From a bacterium (GTDB taxonomy: Bacteria > Babelota > Babeliae > Babelales > Vermiphilaceae): a stretch of 64,000 nucleotides of DNA. Each line of letters begins with the position of its first letter. Position 1 is the first letter of the stretch. This document shows, piece by piece, positions 35,327 to 43,527 of the stretch. The stretch lies in contig CP064961.1 of the NCBI GenBank assembly GCA_016699125.1, positions 744,001-808,000 of the forward strand. Direction: 5' to 3'. The notes beneath the pieces were generated by a model, which searched no databases, was not told the DNA's origin, and saw only the letters and a program-made list of their open reading frames with translations. Made by a program: the position numbers and the translations under genes.

Positions 35327-35707
35327 TTATAGTTCAACGATTATGAATTCATTGTTCCGCTCTTTAATTGCGATAGAAAATGCGTTGCATGTTATACCAA
35401 ACTCTGCCTGCATTGGTTGATAGTTTACCTTGCGTATTAAGCTTGGCTTGCTTGTTTCAATGTCTATTGAAGCGGTACAACAAATGCGAGTATCAAAAAT
35501 TTTCTTTTGGCCTGCTTCAATGATTAATCTACTGTTAGGGCAAAGAGAGTAACCGCCAGCAAAAAAAACGGTGATTATAAGTTCTTTGTTTGTTTCATTT
35601 GAAAAAGAAATCTGATATGATTTTGTACTGGTCATTGACAAAAGCATGCATGTATTACTGGCCATCGATAAAAGTAGGTATAGTTTCAAAATAGTTATAG
35701 TATTCAT
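35327..35707 (-). CDS. Small exported beta-rich protein of unknown function
   Basis: The start is taken at ATG 35705-35707, which gives a signal peptide (ITILKLYLLLSMASNTC). An upstream in-frame ATG at 35749 adds 14 residues without a better ribosome site. The mature ~105 residues alternate strands (YQISFSNETNKELIITVFF, KIFDTRICCTASIDIET, FSIAIKERNNEFIIVEL) and carry several cysteines that could form disulphides outside the cytoplasm. The pattern suggests a small beta-sandwich. No family recognised. Confidence 0.65.
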   Translation of the reverse strand: MNTITILKLYLLLSMASNTCMLLSMTSTKSYQISFSNETNKELIITVFFAGGYSLCPNSRLIIEAGQKKIFDTRICCTASIDIETSKPSLIRKVNYQPMQAEFGITCNAFSIAIKERNNEFIIVEL

Positions 35708-35784
35708 AAAATAACTTTCAAATTGTATTCTTATGATTAAGAATAGCAAAAAATATTCCCTATGATCAATAATTTTTATTAAAT

Positions 35785-36561
35785 ATGAGTTGCAATATGT
35801 CTTTGAAAGCTAAAAGACCGATTGGTGTTTTTGACAGTGGTGTTGGTGGATTAACCGTATTAAAGGCTCTGGCTGCAAAGATGCCATACGAAAATTTTGT
35901 CTATTTCGCTGATTTTATGAATCTTCCCTATGGCAATAAAACAGCTGATCAGATAAAGCTACTTTCCGATGTAGCCATTTCACATTTAATAAATACGTAC
36001 AAGGTCAAGGCAGTTGTCATTGCATGTCATACAAGCTCATCATCTTTTTGCTGGACTGATCAGGCTATGTATCCTATTTCAATTTTTTCTATGGTCACTC
36101 CAACCGTATCTATGATCAAAAATGCCAATATAGATTCGATTGGTATTTTGGCTACGGAATATACCACAAGAAATAAGATTTATCCTGATCTTTTGTATCA
36201 AAATGGATATAATGGCCGCATTGTTTCAATAGCATGTCCAGAATTTGTCCCATTAATTGAAAACAATGCCAGTCACGTAGAAATAGACAGTGCGGTCAGA
36301 AAGTACTGTTTGGCAGATGTTTCGGCATTTTTATTGGGATGCACACATTTTCCTATTATTGAACCTGTAATTAAGAGAGTGGTTGGCACCAAAGAACTTC
36401 TTAATCCGGCAGATGCGGTAGCTGAGCATGTGTATGCATCATTGTATCAAAAGGGATTAATTTCAGAACAATCTGCCAAGGGGACTATTCACTATAGTAC
36501 TTCAGGAGATCAAATAAATCTCAAAAAGTTAGCATTCTTTGCAAACTGTTTGGGATTATAA
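35785..36561 (+). CDS. murI: Glutamate racemase
   Basis: Makes D-glutamate for peptidoglycan by a two-cysteine mechanism without a cofactor. The family motifs are in place: IGVFDSGVGGLTVLKAL with the catalytic-site Asp-Ser near residue 18, FADFMNLPYGNK, the first cysteine in VIACHTSSS near 75, and the second cysteine in LLGCTHFP near 190. The usual ACNTA reads ACHTS here, an Asn-to-His change beside the first catalytic cysteine that may tune activity. The length of 258 is normal. Together with uppS and ftsQAZ it points to at least some peptidoglycan metabolism. Confidence 0.93.
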   Translation: MSCNMSLKAKRPIGVFDSGVGGLTVLKALAAKMPYENFVYFADFMNLPYGNKTADQIKLLSDVAISHLINTYKVKAVVIACHTSSSSFCWTDQAMYPISIFSMVTPTVSMIKNANIDSIGILATEYTTRNKIYPDLLYQNGYNGRIVSIACPEFVPLIENNASHVEIDSAVRKYCLADVSAFLLGCTHFPIIEPVIKRVVGTKELLNPADAVAEHVYASLYQKGLISEQSAKGTIHYSTSGDQINLKKLAFFANCLGL

Positions 36562-36588
36562 GTTTTATATTTTAAAATCTCTTTCTTA

Positions 36589-36618
36589 TTGACAAAAAAA
36601 TAGAGCAGCACATAATAA
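36589..36618 (+). promoter_or_regulatory. Possible promoter upstream of the 36757 gene
   Basis: Consensus TTGACA (36589-36594), 18 bases, then TAATAA (36613-36618). It would start transcription about 130 bases before the ATG at 36757, so a closer promoter is also possible. Confidence 0.4.
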
Positions 36619-36756
36619 ATATACTAAAATGAAAAAATACGCAGCAAATACCTATAATAAGTGGTCTATACTGATTTACAATAATTCGTATTTGTTATTT
36701 TAGTAGTTAGGGTATTACTATATAATCTGATAAGTATTATGCAAACGAGGAATTTT

Positions 36757-37395
36757 ATGTTACACACTGTACGCGCGATGACAATAATAATGATGCTATT
36801 TTCTAATCAAACTAGTTTTTGTATGTTTCAAAAACTCAAATCGTTGATTGAAGCTGGAAGAAAGAATTCATTTGCTCCTTTTTGGCGATTTAAGCAAAAT
36901 AAACCAAATAGTACTGATAAAAATGCATATATTGTTTCACTCAAACCATCAAAGCGTGTGTACCAGACAGAACTGCGCTTTATTGTTCCAGGACGAACAG
37001 TTCCCGTGAAGCTTATGGAAAATCTTCTTAAACACTCACAATATGACAATCTTTCAGAAATAGAAAAATCGGAAAAGTTATCTAAAGAAGGTATTTTTAT
37101 CGGAGGAAATAGGTTATATTCTATGAATGGAAAATATTTTATAAGTGGATGTACTACTGATAATATAGATGATGCGATACGTGCATATTATGCAGTCCAT
37201 GGAAATTCCTTTCAGATTCAAAATGGAGACGTTATTACGCTGCGTTTGAGCCATGAGTTCGATGGCGTGACTACGAAAAAGAAGTGTAACACGGAGGAAT
37301 TTCGGCAAAATAAAGCTCGATTTGATCGGTGGGTTAAAGCAAAAAATAAACAAGTCGATTCAAATGTATGCCATTCAGATACTTCACAACTTTGA
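36757..37395 (+). CDS. Exported protein of unknown function
   Basis: The start at ATG 36757 is favoured over 36739 because GAGGA lies 5-6 bases before it. This gives 212 residues with a signal peptide (LHTVRAMTIIMMLFSNQTSFC). The mature part is basic and mixed alpha/beta, with a block RFIVPGRTVPVKLMENLL near residues 75-92 and IFIGGNRLYSMNGKYFISGC near 105-125. No known motif. Followed by a GC-rich palindrome and a stretch without a convincing gene. Confidence 0.7.
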   Translation: MLHTVRAMTIIMMLFSNQTSFCMFQKLKSLIEAGRKNSFAPFWRFKQNKPNSTDKNAYIVSLKPSKRVYQTELRFIVPGRTVPVKLMENLLKHSQYDNLSEIEKSEKLSKEGIFIGGNRLYSMNGKYFISGCTTDNIDDAIRAYYAVHGNSFQIQNGDVITLRLSHEFDGVTTKKKCNTEEFRQNKARFDRWVKAKNKQVDSNVCHSDTSQL

Positions 37396-37419
37396 TACAA
37401 AAATTTCTGATTAACCGGG

Positions 37420-37439
37420 GCGGCGCGATATCGCGCCGC
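37420..37439. repeat. Perfect 20-base GC-rich palindrome
   Basis: GCGGCGCGATATCGCGCCGC reads identically on both strands and is unlike the AT-rich surroundings. It lies 25 bases after a stop codon. It could be a REP-like element, a protein-binding site, or a terminator without a T-run. I saw no second copy by eye. Confidence 0.6.
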
Positions 37440-37507
37440 AAAATTGATGAGTTGTTGGGAAAAGATTTCTGACGAACAAAATAAAAACAGGCCCACTACA
37501 CAAAAAG

Positions 37508-37837
37508 CTTAGGCGATGTGCCCATCACCCACAATTGATCGGTTCATTTACGGTTGCGCACACTTTGTGTGTACCATGAGATGCAGCCACAGTGGCAGGC
37601 GTGGCGGGAATCTATTTTGTAGACAATAAGATATATGAACGCCATAAGAAAAACAATCAAAAAAAAAGACAATTGGATAAAAAAAATTTGAGATTGTACT
37701 TCAAAAAACAGTCAACGGACTCTAAAAATGCTTGCTTTGAAGACGTTACAAATAGTAAATATAAAGTATTATTTTACATTTTAAGGACATTGTTTTATAG
37801 TAGAATGGATTATAATGATACATTTTTTGAGGGATAG
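37508..37837 (+). pseudogene. Possible remnant of a C-terminal membrane-anchor region
   Basis: In one frame this reads PQLIGSFTVAHTLCVP, a TGA, then AATVAGVAGIYFVDNKIYER and a Lys-rich run KKNNQKKRQLDKKN. That is a hydrophobic helix followed by a basic tail, the kind of ending seen in other exported proteins here. A stop interrupts it, no ribosome site is visible, and the A9 in the Lys-rich part is another potential slippage tract. It may be gene debris filling the 37396-37840 gap. Low confidence. Confidence 0.3.
37790..37816 (+). promoter_or_regulatory. Probable promoter of the 37841-39256 gene pair
   Basis: A perfect TATAAT (37811-37816) with a weak TTGTTT 15 bases upstream (37790-37795). 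The ATG at 37841 is only 24 bases past the -10 box, so the leader would be very short. Confidence 0.5.
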
Positions 37838-37840
37838 TAA

Positions 37841-38623
37841 ATGAAAAATACAAAATTATTGGGTACTTTTTGGTCGGTTGTCATCTGTGCAACCACGCAA
37901 GCATCGTCTGTTACAGAAAAAAATAGTGTATATGAAATTTTAATGGAAAAAAGGCCCGATCTGACAGCTATATTCTCACGTGATTTTCTAAATAATCAGA
38001 TGGATCAATCTTTGGCAAAACGTATTGCAAAGGCAGTGATGCGTGGAGACCAAAAAGAGGCGGATAGGCTTTTTTTAAAACATAAGTACACCCAAGAATT
38101 TAGAACACATATGAGATATTGTGATTTTGATCCGAAGACGGATGGTGCTGAAGTTGACCCGTTATGTGACCAATTGAAAAAAGCGTTCATTGAAATAACG
38201 AATGACTGTGATGCCCTAGGTCTTTTTTGTAGTGCAGATTTAGGGCACTATATTACGCTAAATAGTGTCGATTTATCAGAAGCTGAACGTAAACAGCAAG
38301 AGCAAGACCGAAAGAAAAGGTTCTTGGCAATACCAAAAACTGAAACGCAAAAAGCTGTTTCCATGGCAAATAAGATGTTGGGCACTATTTTCCCTCAACT
38401 TAGTTTTCAGCGCAAACAAAATAGTGCCATGTTATTAGCCGGAAGCGCTGGGGTTGGAGCTGCAGTGTATGTGGCGTACAGATGGTACAACGGGTACAAA
38501 GCGAAAAAAGAGCAAAAACGGAAACAGATAGAAAAGCAGAAAGAAAAACAGAAGGAAAAGTTAAAACTGGCCAGCCCTGTAGCTGCTGGTACTGAAGAAA
38601 AAGTGAATGTTGCAGCAGTTTAG
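37841..38623 (+). CDS. Exported protein with C-terminal membrane helix and basic tail
   Basis: A 260-residue protein. The signal peptide is MKNTKLLGTFWSVVICATTQAS. A soluble helical body follows; its four cysteines (near residues 95-135, CDFDP, DPLCDQL, NDCDALGLFCSAD) could form disulphides. A membrane helix lies near 197-217 (MLLAGSAGVGAAVYVAYRW), then a highly charged Lys/Glu/Gln tail (KKEQKRKQIEKQKEKQKEK). This topology (exported domain, anchor, basic coiled tail) recurs in the 58469 and 59533 proteins. No known domain. It is followed 24 bases later by another exported-protein gene on the same strand. Confidence 0.72.
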   Translation: MKNTKLLGTFWSVVICATTQASSVTEKNSVYEILMEKRPDLTAIFSRDFLNNQMDQSLAKRIAKAVMRGDQKEADRLFLKHKYTQEFRTHMRYCDFDPKTDGAEVDPLCDQLKKAFIEITNDCDALGLFCSADLGHYITLNSVDLSEAERKQQEQDRKKRFLAIPKTETQKAVSMANKMLGTIFPQLSFQRKQNSAMLLAGSAGVGAAVYVAYRWYNGYKAKKEQKRKQIEKQKEKQKEKLKLASPVAAGTEEKVNVAAV

Positions 38624-38647
38624 TTAAGCTGTGGGAAAGGAATACAC

Positions 38648-39256
38648 ATGAATAAATACGCACTAGTTGGGGTGGTACTTGCTACTAATTTGATGTATGG
38701 TTCTGAGATGAACGAGCGGTCAAAGGTTTTAAAAGACGGTCAAGAGCTGCATATTGAGGCAGCTGGTCAGGGATTTTTTGGACTTGTAGCTACGGTAATC
38801 GGTGTAAATCTATTGCCATCCAGGATCGCTTCAAAAGTTCCAGGTTTTGTTTCACAAGATCTTGTCAGAACATCTAAGACTGTTGCATCTTATAGTTTTA
38901 GCAGTTCTGGACCTGCAAAAGGTTTTGTAGAAACGAGTAAAAAGAATATTAGCCGTAAACTGCCAAAAAAGGCAGTAGCTCTTTTTGCTGGAGCTGAGAT
39001 CGGTGCACATTTATGGCAAGCTCGTAAATTTAAGAATGTAGAAGAACAACTTTATAATCCAAATTTGACTTTGGTAGATAAAGAGCAAGTGTTTAAAGAT
39101 ACTGAAGCTAATTATCCTATTGCATTTGAACATAGGGACGTAAAGCTAAAATCAAAAATAATGATAAATAGTAACGCTTCGAATAAACTATTATTTCCAT
39201 TTTTTTCAATAAAACAGTGGGCCTTTTCAAAATTTGCAGTAAATCAGTCTAAATAG
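38648..39256 (+). CDS. Exported protein of unknown function
   Basis: A 202-residue protein with a signal peptide (MNKYALVGVVLATNLMYGSE). Two further moderately hydrophobic stretches (GFFGLVATVIGVNLLPSRIA near 46-65 and AVALFAGAEIGAHLWQA near 112-128) could be membrane-associated. The rest is basic. GGAAAGGAA precedes the ATG. Probably co-transcribed with the upstream exported gene and terminated by the hairpin at 39281-39310. No family recognised. Confidence 0.68.
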   Translation: MNKYALVGVVLATNLMYGSEMNERSKVLKDGQELHIEAAGQGFFGLVATVIGVNLLPSRIASKVPGFVSQDLVRTSKTVASYSFSSSGPAKGFVETSKKNISRKLPKKAVALFAGAEIGAHLWQARKFKNVEEQLYNPNLTLVDKEQVFKDTEANYPIAFEHRDVKLKSKIMINSNASNKLLFPFFSIKQWAFSKFAVNQSK

Positions 39257-39280
39257 TAAACAATCAAAAGTTTTTTTAAA

Positions 39281-39310
39281 AGAGAGCCCTGAAAAATTTC
39301 AGGGCTCTCT
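39281..39310. terminator. Bidirectional terminator between an exported-protein gene and ftsZ
   Basis: A near-perfect inverted repeat: AGAGAGCCCTGAA (39281-39293) pairs with TTCAGGGCTCTCT (39298-39310). On the minus strand the stem is followed by TTTT and further T/A-rich sequence, so it ends the ftsQAZ transcript. On the plus strand it ends the 38648 gene. Confidence 0.75.
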
Positions 39311-39315
39311 TGCTT

Positions 39316-40557
39316 TCAATTTAAGCTATTTTCAGTATGTTTATTTCTCAAAAAGGTTGGGATATCAAGCTCATCTTGGCCTGACAAGCCAAATGGAAGC
39401 TTGTCTTCGATAGTTTGCTTTTCTGGCATCTGTTTTACAGCTGTCTGTTCCTGTTTTGTTACCATCTCTTTTGCAATCTCATGCTCAACTTTCAAAGCAG
39501 CCTGCACATGTACCGACTCAACAACCTGTGCTGCTTGCAGTTCCGACACAACTATCTCTTTTTGAGTAACCACTTCTTTCTGGTTTTGTGTCTGCTCAAA
39601 CCCTGTTGCAATAATGGTTACCATGACTTCATCTTTTAATGATTCATCAATGACAGTGCCCAAAATGATGTTTGCATCTTCATGTGCAGATTGATACACG
39701 ATTGCTGCAGCCTGACTTAACTCATGAAGTGTTAATGTTTTTGATCCGGTAATATTTAAAAGTACGCCGTGCGCACCTTCGATACTCATATTTTCAAGCA
39801 GTGGTGAAGAGATGGCTTGCAATGCTGCCATGCCTGCACGGTCAGGTCCGGATGCTTTGCCAGTTCCCATGACGGCAATGCCACGGTCTTTCATAATTGC
39901 TCGTACGTCCGCATAATCAACGTTAATATGTCCTGGTCGTGTGATAATATCTGAAATTGAACGTACCGACTGGCTTAAAATGGTATTAATCATTCCAAAT
40001 GCATCAATCATTGCAACATGCGGATCTGAAAGCGCCAGTAGTCGTTGGTTTGGTATGATAATTAAGGTATCAACAATCGATTCTAACTGTTTGATAATAT
40101 CTTCTGCAACTTTTGCACGCCGTTTACCTTCAAATTCAAAGGGCTTTGTTACAATTGTTACTGCAAGCACGCCACGTTCTTTTAATGCTTTGACAATCAC
40201 CGGCAATGCGCCTGAGCCAGTCCCGCCGCCCATGCCGGCAGTCAAAAAGACGATATCTGCATCGCCGATTGCTTCAATAACTTTATCAATATCTTCCTCT
40301 GCAGCCCGTCTTCCGATTAGTGGATCTGCACCGGTGCCCAGTCCTTTTGTTGATTTGATTCCGATCTGTATTTTTGTTTTTGCTTTTGAAAGTTCAAGTG
40401 CTTGTGCATCGGTATTAATCGCAATGCATTCGATCTCGTTACATCCTGATTCAACTATTGAATTGAGGGTATTTCCGCCGGCCCCGCCGATTCCAAGTAC
40501 TTTGATTAACACAGATGATTTTGTCCGATTTGTATGAGCAACTTCAAAATCAATCAT
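39316..40557 (-). CDS. ftsZ: Cell division protein FtsZ
   Basis: A tubulin-like GTPase that forms the division ring. The N-terminal GTP-binding block GIGGAGGNTLNSIVESG lies near residues 22-38 and the tubulin signature GMGGGTGSGALPVI near 108-121. The T7-like loop region NVDYADVRAIMKDRG is near 207. A ~70-residue Gln/Glu/Val-rich linker leads to the conserved C-terminal peptide LDIPTFLRNK, which binds FtsA. The length of 413 is normal. It lies 15 bases after ftsA. FtsZ with its FtsA-binding tail and an FtsA gene next door argues for a standard Z-ring. Confidence 0.98.
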   Translation of the reverse strand: MIDFEVAHTNRTKSSVLIKVLGIGGAGGNTLNSIVESGCNEIECIAINTDAQALELSKAKTKIQIGIKSTKGLGTGADPLIGRRAAEEDIDKVIEAIGDADIVFLTAGMGGGTGSGALPVIVKALKERGVLAVTIVTKPFEFEGKRRAKVAEDIIKQLESIVDTLIIIPNQRLLALSDPHVAMIDAFGMINTILSQSVRSISDIITRPGHINVDYADVRAIMKDRGIAVMGTGKASGPDRAGMAALQAISSPLLENMSIEGAHGVLLNITGSKTLTLHELSQAAAIVYQSAHEDANIILGTVIDESLKDEVMVTIIATGFEQTQNQKEVVTQKEIVVSELQAAQVVESVHVQAALKVEHEIAKEMVTKQEQTAVKQMPEKQTIEDKLPFGLSGQDELDIPTFLRNKHTENSLN

Positions 40558-40572
40558 ATTCCAAACTCCCTG

Positions 40573-41805
40573 TTAAAAAAGGTCTACAATCCACGATTTC
40601 ATACGGTCTAGCACAGCGGTAACATTTTCAAATGTGCCCGTTTTTTTACCGTATCTCTGTTTTTTTAAAATATGCACAAGCATTCCATAGCCGGTTGCAT
40701 ACATAGGATTTTTTAATGTTTCCGGCAGATCAAAGGTGATATGCGGATTGCCAATTCTGACCGGAAGTTCAAAAATCGATTCTGCAAGTTCCTGCATACC
40801 TTTCATCAATGAACCACCACCTGTCAAAACGATTCCTGCAGGTATGTATCCATGCAAGCGATTTTGTAGGATCTCTTTTTGTATGAATGACAAAAGTTCT
40901 GCTGCTCGTGGTTGTAAAATGGAAAGCAGCTCTTGATGATAAATGGTTCTTGATCCTTCGCCTTGCACACGCAACATATCAATAAGCAGTTCATTATTAA
41001 GATAGTTCTTATGGACAATGCCAAAGTTTTTTTTAATACGCTCTGCCTCTTTGATTGTTGTTCGCAAACCGATAGCCAGATCGTTGGTAAAATGATTGCC
41101 TGCAACAGGTAGTACTTTTGTGTACCGTATAGAGTCCTGATGATACACTGCAAAATCGGTCGTGCCACCGCCGATGTCCAAAATTGCAGCGCCGAGCATC
41201 CGTTCGTCGTAACTCAAAACAGCGTCAGCGGAGGCCAGCTGTTCAAGGATAATATCCTGCACAATAATGTTGGAATGTTGGCAACAGTTGATCAGATTTT
41301 GGACCGATGCAAGTGCACCAAGGATGATATGTGCTTCAACTTCAAGGCGAATACCAAACATACCAAGTGGATCATAAACAAGCTCTCTCCCGTCAATCAT
41401 AAAATACTGAGGGAGTACATGTAAAACCTGTTTGTCTTGTGGAATTGGAATTGCAGATGCCGCTGCCAATGCATTTTCAATATCTTGTAGTCGAATAACA
41501 GATTTTTTAATGGGAACGACTCCATGAGAATTTAAAGCTTCAATGTGGCTGCCGGATATACCAATGACAGCTTTTTCAATGCTTTGGCCTGCCATCAGTT
41601 CTGCTTCTTTGACAGCGCTGCCAATTGCATAAACTGTTTTGGCAATATCAACTACGACACCTTTTGCAAGACCTTCAGAAGTAGCTTTTCCAATGCCGAT
41701 AATTTCAATGACCTGCTTGTTTAAGATGCGCCCTATTAAAACGCAGATTTTTGTAGTACCTATGTCGATAGAAGTTAGTATAGTATTATTGTTCCCATTT
41801 ATCAT
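40573..41805 (-). CDS. ftsA: Cell division protein FtsA
   Basis: An actin-like ATPase that tethers FtsZ to the membrane. Phosphate-1 motif SIDIGTTKICVLIG lies near residues 13-26 and phosphate-2 AILDIGGGTTDFAVY near 205-219. The adenosine-type motif IVLTGGGSLMKGMQEL is near 335. The C-terminal amphipathic helix DRMKSWIVDLF is the membrane-targeting sequence. The 1C subdomain is present (VVPIKKSVIRLQDIENALAA). Its start overlaps the ftsQ-like stop by 4 bases, and ftsZ follows 15 bases later, preserving the ancient ftsQ-ftsA-ftsZ order. Confidence 0.97.
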   Translation of the reverse strand: MINGNNNTILTSIDIGTTKICVLIGRILNKQVIEIIGIGKATSEGLAKGVVVDIAKTVYAIGSAVKEAELMAGQSIEKAVIGISGSHIEALNSHGVVPIKKSVIRLQDIENALAAASAIPIPQDKQVLHVLPQYFMIDGRELVYDPLGMFGIRLEVEAHIILGALASVQNLINCCQHSNIIVQDIILEQLASADAVLSYDERMLGAAILDIGGGTTDFAVYHQDSIRYTKVLPVAGNHFTNDLAIGLRTTIKEAERIKKNFGIVHKNYLNNELLIDMLRVQGEGSRTIYHQELLSILQPRAAELLSFIQKEILQNRLHGYIPAGIVLTGGGSLMKGMQELAESIFELPVRIGNPHITFDLPETLKNPMYATGYGMLVHILKKQRYGKKTGTFENVTAVLDRMKSWIVDLF

Positions 41806-42521
41806 ATCATTTCACTTTCCTGATATAACACAATCTGTTTTTCAAATCTTAGGTCTGCAATATATCTGGGTGTCTGTTTTGAGGTTTTTTTTAACGTAAA
41901 GTTTTCTTTTAATAATGAGAGGGCAGTGTTAAATGAAGGGGTTGTACACCCGTTTTCAGGAGAAAACACTATTAAATAGTGCGGATGTATTTTAGAGTAT
42001 AAGATTGCAGTGTCTCTGTTCTGAATTGTTAAAGATGCGTTTTCAAAAAGAGTAGCATCAGTTTTTTTCAGTAGTTCAATCAGATACGGTGGCTTTTCAA
42101 GTAAGCCATTATTTTGAATAGTGCAGTGTCGCGTTTTGAGAATTGTTTCTGAGTCAATATAGTTACAAGCAAAGAGGCAACCATTATCACTTAGTGCATA
42201 CTGATTATTGATAATCGCATATGGTTGTGGTACGACCGCGTCAACAAAAAGTTTATTGCCAAGCACACGAGTGACAAATAGCTCAGTAAGAAAAGGGAAT
42301 CTATTTTTTAGTGCGTGTAAAATTGAAAAGCTTGGATCGTTTTTATACTGCAGGAGGTGATTTTCAAGCGCGGTAATACATTCAGGTGATCCGTTGTCAA
42401 CTGTAATGTTTAGTGATGTGCATAGTAACATCTTTTTTAAACTATAATTGACTGTATAAAAACAGAAACATAAAAACAAAATCCATTGGAATGGAATGTA
42501 TCGTATTACCATTAACTTCAT
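41802..42521 (-). CDS. ftsQ: FtsQ/DivIB-like division protein
   Basis: The start at ATG 42519-42521 is chosen because AAAGGGAGAAC precedes it; a longer reading from 42596 lacks a ribosome site. The 239-residue bitopic protein has one membrane helix (FQWILFLCFCFYTVNYSL) near residues 10-27. A periplasmic beta domain follows, where FVTRVLGNKLFVDAVVPQPY matches the FtsQ pattern of a strand then the (E/Q)xxPxA motif, with YALSDNGCLF as the usual v-d..G.vf. It ends with IADLRFEKQIVLY, the FtsQ C-terminal strand. Sequence conservation is low, as normal for FtsQ. Position before ftsA (4-base overlap) supports the call. Confidence 0.83.
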   Translation of the reverse strand: MKLMVIRYIPFQWILFLCFCFYTVNYSLKKMLLCTSLNITVDNGSPECITALENHLLQYKNDPSFSILHALKNRFPFLTELFVTRVLGNKLFVDAVVPQPYAIINNQYALSDNGCLFACNYIDSETILKTRHCTIQNNGLLEKPPYLIELLKKTDATLFENASLTIQNRDTAILYSKIHPHYLIVFSPENGCTTPSFNTALSLLKENFTLKKTSKQTPRYIADLRFEKQIVLYQESEMI

Positions 42522-42816
42522 AGTTCTCCCTTTAAGATGTTGTACCTCTTTGAATAGATGAAAGTCAACAAATATGCCTTCTGCTATCAAAAGCAATAAT
42601 ACCTTTGTTGGTCATGGATTATTTTTTACATTTATTCTATGTTTGCGCTAGTTAATAAGTGCTTTAAGGATGCAAATATATAGCAAGAAGATTGATAATT
42701 TTTACAATTTGATTATTCTTGACAGTAAGTTTTTTACCATTAAAAAAAGTTGATCCTTTAAGTCTGTTTTTTACTGAATTTTTATAATCTTTGCACGACA
42801 AGGTCTATTGTAAATT

Positions 42817-43527
42817 ATGTTTCAAAACTTATTGATACACAATGCGATTCTGATTCTTCTTTTATCACATTGTTTAAATACGTGCGGATCTGAGTCGGTA
42901 AGAACACTAGAGATCTTTCCAATTGAAAGATTGCCAATAGAACTCACCTGCACACTTGTGACATGGACGATCAACAATAATAGGTATAAAGAAGGTGAAT
43001 TTATTACTGATTTTAATATTGCAATGTATTTAAAAAATATGTTTGTAAAAACAAAAAAGAAAAATAAGGATAAGTTTTACAATCAGCTTATATTCTTAAT
43101 GTCAGAGATAAAGTCAGAGAATAGGCGAGAAGTATCTTGTTTTCAAGAAAAAATTTGCGAAAAAATAAGTTTTGGTGGTAGATTGGACCATGTTTGGCAA
43201 TGTGTGAATAAACAAAATTTTGACCTTGCTTTCAATACAACTGAAAATATAAAGGAATCTATAGAAAAAAGGTTGACTCCAATACAAGGAAATTATAAAT
43301 CGCTAACTACCAATTTAGAAAACATACAAGGTGCCACCAAGCAGTATATGAGTCAATGTAGTGAGGCTAAAATTCGGCCTATGAAAAATGACTGTAAAGA
43401 GATTTTATGCTCATCAAAAAGTGAAAGGGAGATAGAAGATCTACTTATTCAGAAATTGTTGTGCAAAGAAGAATGTCCAATTGTGAAAAACAATATTCCT
43501 CAAGAAAAGTGTTTTAAAAAAAAATAA
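42817..43527 (+). CDS. Exported protein, N-terminal part of a gene broken by A-tract indels
   Basis: A 236-residue ORF with a signal peptide (LLIHNAILILLLSHCLNTCG). The body is charged and helical with several cysteines. No domain recognised, although TLEIFPIERLPIELTCTL near residue 30 resembles the start of a short helical repeat or F-box-like helix (LP.EL). It ends KCFKKK at an A9 tract (43516-43524). With one A fewer, the frame continues as KNNYFKTFSGFEYKK and so on. The present ORF is therefore the front of a longer protein running to 44268. Confidence 0.68.
   Translation: MFQNLLIHNAILILLLSHCLNTCGSESVRTLEIFPIERLPIELTCTLVTWTINNNRYKEGEFITDFNIAMYLKNMFVKTKKKNKDKFYNQLIFLMSEIKSENRREVSCFQEKICEKISFGGRLDHVWQCVNKQNFDLAFNTTENIKESIEKRLTPIQGNYKSLTTNLENIQGATKQYMSQCSEAKIRPMKNDCKEILCSSKSEREIEDLLIQKLLCKEECPIVKNNIPQEKCFKKK

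Noticed and set aside
39941..40537. 198-codon plus-strand ORF
   Set aside because: It lies wholly antisense to ftsZ; no ribosome site and no domain.
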